Assembly: GCF_023544715.1 (NCBI RefSeq)
Contig: NZ_JAMJEZ010000005.1
Span: forward strand, 62,001-126,000
Source of the DNA: Pseudomonas eutrophicaquae
GTDB taxonomy: Bacteria > Pseudomonadota > Gammaproteobacteria > Pseudomonadales > Pseudomonadaceae
DNA: 64,000 nucleotides
Reading direction: 5' to 3'
Made by a program: the position numbers and the translations under genes. Below the pieces are notes generated by a model. It saw only the letters and a list, made by a program, of their open reading frames with translations, did not search any database and was not told the origin of the DNA. Position 1 is the stretch's first letter. Each line of letters starts with the position of its first letter. Positions 62,962 through 64,000 of the stretch are shown piece after piece.

Positions 62962-63981
62962 TTGAATACCCTCTGGCTTTTGCTGCCCGCTGTGGCCTTG
63001 CTGTCTGTGCTGCTCACCGGCCTTCTGCGTCGTTACGCACTGCGTCACCTGCTCGATCTGCCCAGCGCGCGCAGCTCGCACAGCGTACCGACGCCCCGCG
63101 GTGGCGGAGTGGCCATCGTGCTGGCCTTCTTCAGCGGCCTGCCGCCCGTGTGGGCAGCAGGCTTGATCGACAGCGCGCTGCTGCTGGCGCTGCTCGGCGC
63201 GGGGGGCAGCATGGCCCTGCTCGGCTTTGTCGACGACCACCGTCCGCTGCCGGCGCGCGTGCGCCTGGTCGGTCATGGGCTGGCCGCCCTGTGGGTGCTG
63301 TACTGCCTGGGAGGGCTGCCGCCGCTGCTGCTGTGGGGCATGTCACTGGAACTGGGCGCCGCCGGCTGGGTACTGGGTCTGCTGTACCTGGTCTGGCTGC
63401 TCAACCTGTACAACTTCATGGATGGCATCGATGGCATCGCCAGCCTCGAGGCGCTGAGCGTGTGTCTGGGGGGCGTGCTGCTGCTGATGCTGGTCGGCGG
63501 TGAGGGCAGTGCGGTGCTGTTGCTGCTGGCGGCGGCGGTGGCGGGCTTTCTGTACTGGAACCTGCCGCCGGCGCGGATCTTCATGGGCGATGCCGGCAGC
63601 TGCTTTCTGGGGATCAGCCTGGGCGTATTGTCCCTGCATGCCGCCGCCCAGCAGCCCGTGCTGCTGTGGAGCTGGCTGATCCTGCTGGGGGTGTTCATCG
63701 TCGATGCCAGCTGGACCCTGCTGCGCCGCCTGCTGCGAGGCGAGGTGCTTTATAAAGCACATTGCAGTCATGCCTATCAGCGCGCGGCGCGGCGCTGGGG
63801 CAGCCATCGCCGGGTGAGCATCGCGGTGACACTGATCAACCTGCTCTGGCTGTTGCCGCTGGCTCTGCTGGTGGCCACGGGCTGGCTCGAGGGGTTATCT
63901 GGTCTGCTGTTAGCTTGGTTGCCACTACTTTTTCTGGCCATTTTGTTGGGTGCTGGACGCATGGAGGACCGTGAATGTTGA
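62962..63981 (+). CDS. wbpL: Undecaprenyl-phosphate glycosyl-1-phosphate transferase WbpL
   Basis: 339 residues from a TTG start one base after the previous stop. About 11 hydrophobic helices. Conserved cytoplasmic motifs of the WecA/WbpL family are present: FVDDHRPLP, NLYNFMDGIDGIAS, RIFMGDAGS and HCSHAYQR. WbpL starts O-antigen and A-band synthesis by placing an N-acetylhexosamine-phosphate (QuiNAc, FucNAc or GlcNAc) on undecaprenyl phosphate. The 3' end overlaps the next gene. Confidence 0.93.
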   Translation: MNTLWLLLPAVALLSVLLTGLLRRYALRHLLDLPSARSSHSVPTPRGGGVAIVLAFFSGLPPVWAAGLIDSALLLALLGAGGSMALLGFVDDHRPLPARVRLVGHGLAALWVLYCLGGLPPLLLWGMSLELGAAGWVLGLLYLVWLLNLYNFMDGIDGIASLEALSVCLGGVLLLMLVGGEGSAVLLLLAAAVAGFLYWNLPPARIFMGDAGSCFLGISLGVLSLHAAAQQPVLLWSWLILLGVFIVDASWTLLRRLLRGEVLYKAHCSHAYQRAARRWGSHRRVSIAVTLINLLWLLPLALLVATGWLEGLSGLLLAWLPLLFLAILLGAGRMEDREC

Positions 63982-64000
63982 ATCGTCTGGAGGCCCTGCG
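63975..64000 (+). CDS. Start of a gene cut by the window end, probably wbpM
   Basis: An ATG at 63975 overlaps the wbpL stop and opens MLNRLEALR before the window ends. In Pseudomonas the gene after wbpL is often wbpM, the UDP-GlcNAc 4,6-dehydratase, whose N-terminus also begins ML. Only eight full codons are seen, so the identity is inference from order. GGAG of the wbpL coding end (ATGGAGGACC, 63961-63970) would be its ribosome-binding site. Confidence 0.5.

Overview
The window is a high-GC, gene-dense chromosome segment with the codon bias, gene families and gene order of a Pseudomonas or a close Pseudomonadaceae relative. The order gltB-gltD-hemE ... parA-like, usp, selO, mscK, nhaP2, rlmJ, msrA, aceF-aceE, glnE, ilvE, waaF-waaC-waaG-waaP ... 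waaL, msbA, hldE ... waaA matches, from memory, the backbone of Pseudomonas aeruginosa PAO1 read from about PA5036 down to PA4988. No tRNA, rRNA, CRISPR array, insertion sequence or prophage was seen.

Region 1 (1-28.3 kb) is core metabolism and envelope homeostasis. It holds glutamate synthase (gltB 3' part, gltD), uroporphyrinogen decarboxylase, a remnant of a luciferase-like flavin oxidoreductase, a YnfM-like MFS transporter, an orphan ParA-type ATPase, a tandem universal stress protein and a tiny putative lipoprotein. These are followed by a SLC13-type carrier, SelO overlapping a large mechanosensitive channel, NhaP2, RlmJ, a PepSY/cytochrome b561 pair, MsrA, pyruvate dehydrogenase E2/E1 on the minus strand, and divergent glnE followed by ilvE. 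Two related palindromes sit in the aceE/glnE divergent region and resemble HexR operators.

Region 2 (28.4-48.7 kb) is the LPS core-oligosaccharide locus. Fourteen plus-strand genes from waaF to waaL overlap or nearly touch: heptosyltransferases, core glycosyltransferases, four kinase-fold proteins (one apparently without a catalytic Asp, one with two kinase domains), a carbamoyltransferase, a hexapeptide acetyltransferase and the O-antigen ligase. A further kinase-fold gene runs convergently, then come msbA, an OafA-type acyltransferase with a SGNH domain, and hldE.

Region 3 (48.8-57.0 kb) looks accessory. It has a complete type I secretion system of the PrtD/AprD class (ABC ATPase, HlyD-type adaptor, TolC-type channel) with no RTX substrate in view, then a stand-alone ketoacyl-ACP synthase III and an unrecognised 107-residue protein. 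On the opposite strand lie an aldo/keto reductase and a FAD-dependent oxidoreductase.

Region 4 (57.1-64 kb) is waaA followed by the start of an O-antigen locus: a GDP-mannose pyrophosphorylase/phosphomannose isomerase, a Rmd-like nucleotide-sugar reductase, a GT4 glycosyltransferase, WbpV-like and WbpL-like proteins, and the first codons of what is probably wbpM. Regions 2 and 4 together supply lipid A-core assembly (waaA, waaF/C/G/P, hldE), transport (msbA), O-chain initiation (wbpL) and ligation (waaL). The window may therefore place O-antigen and core synthesis at almost one locus.
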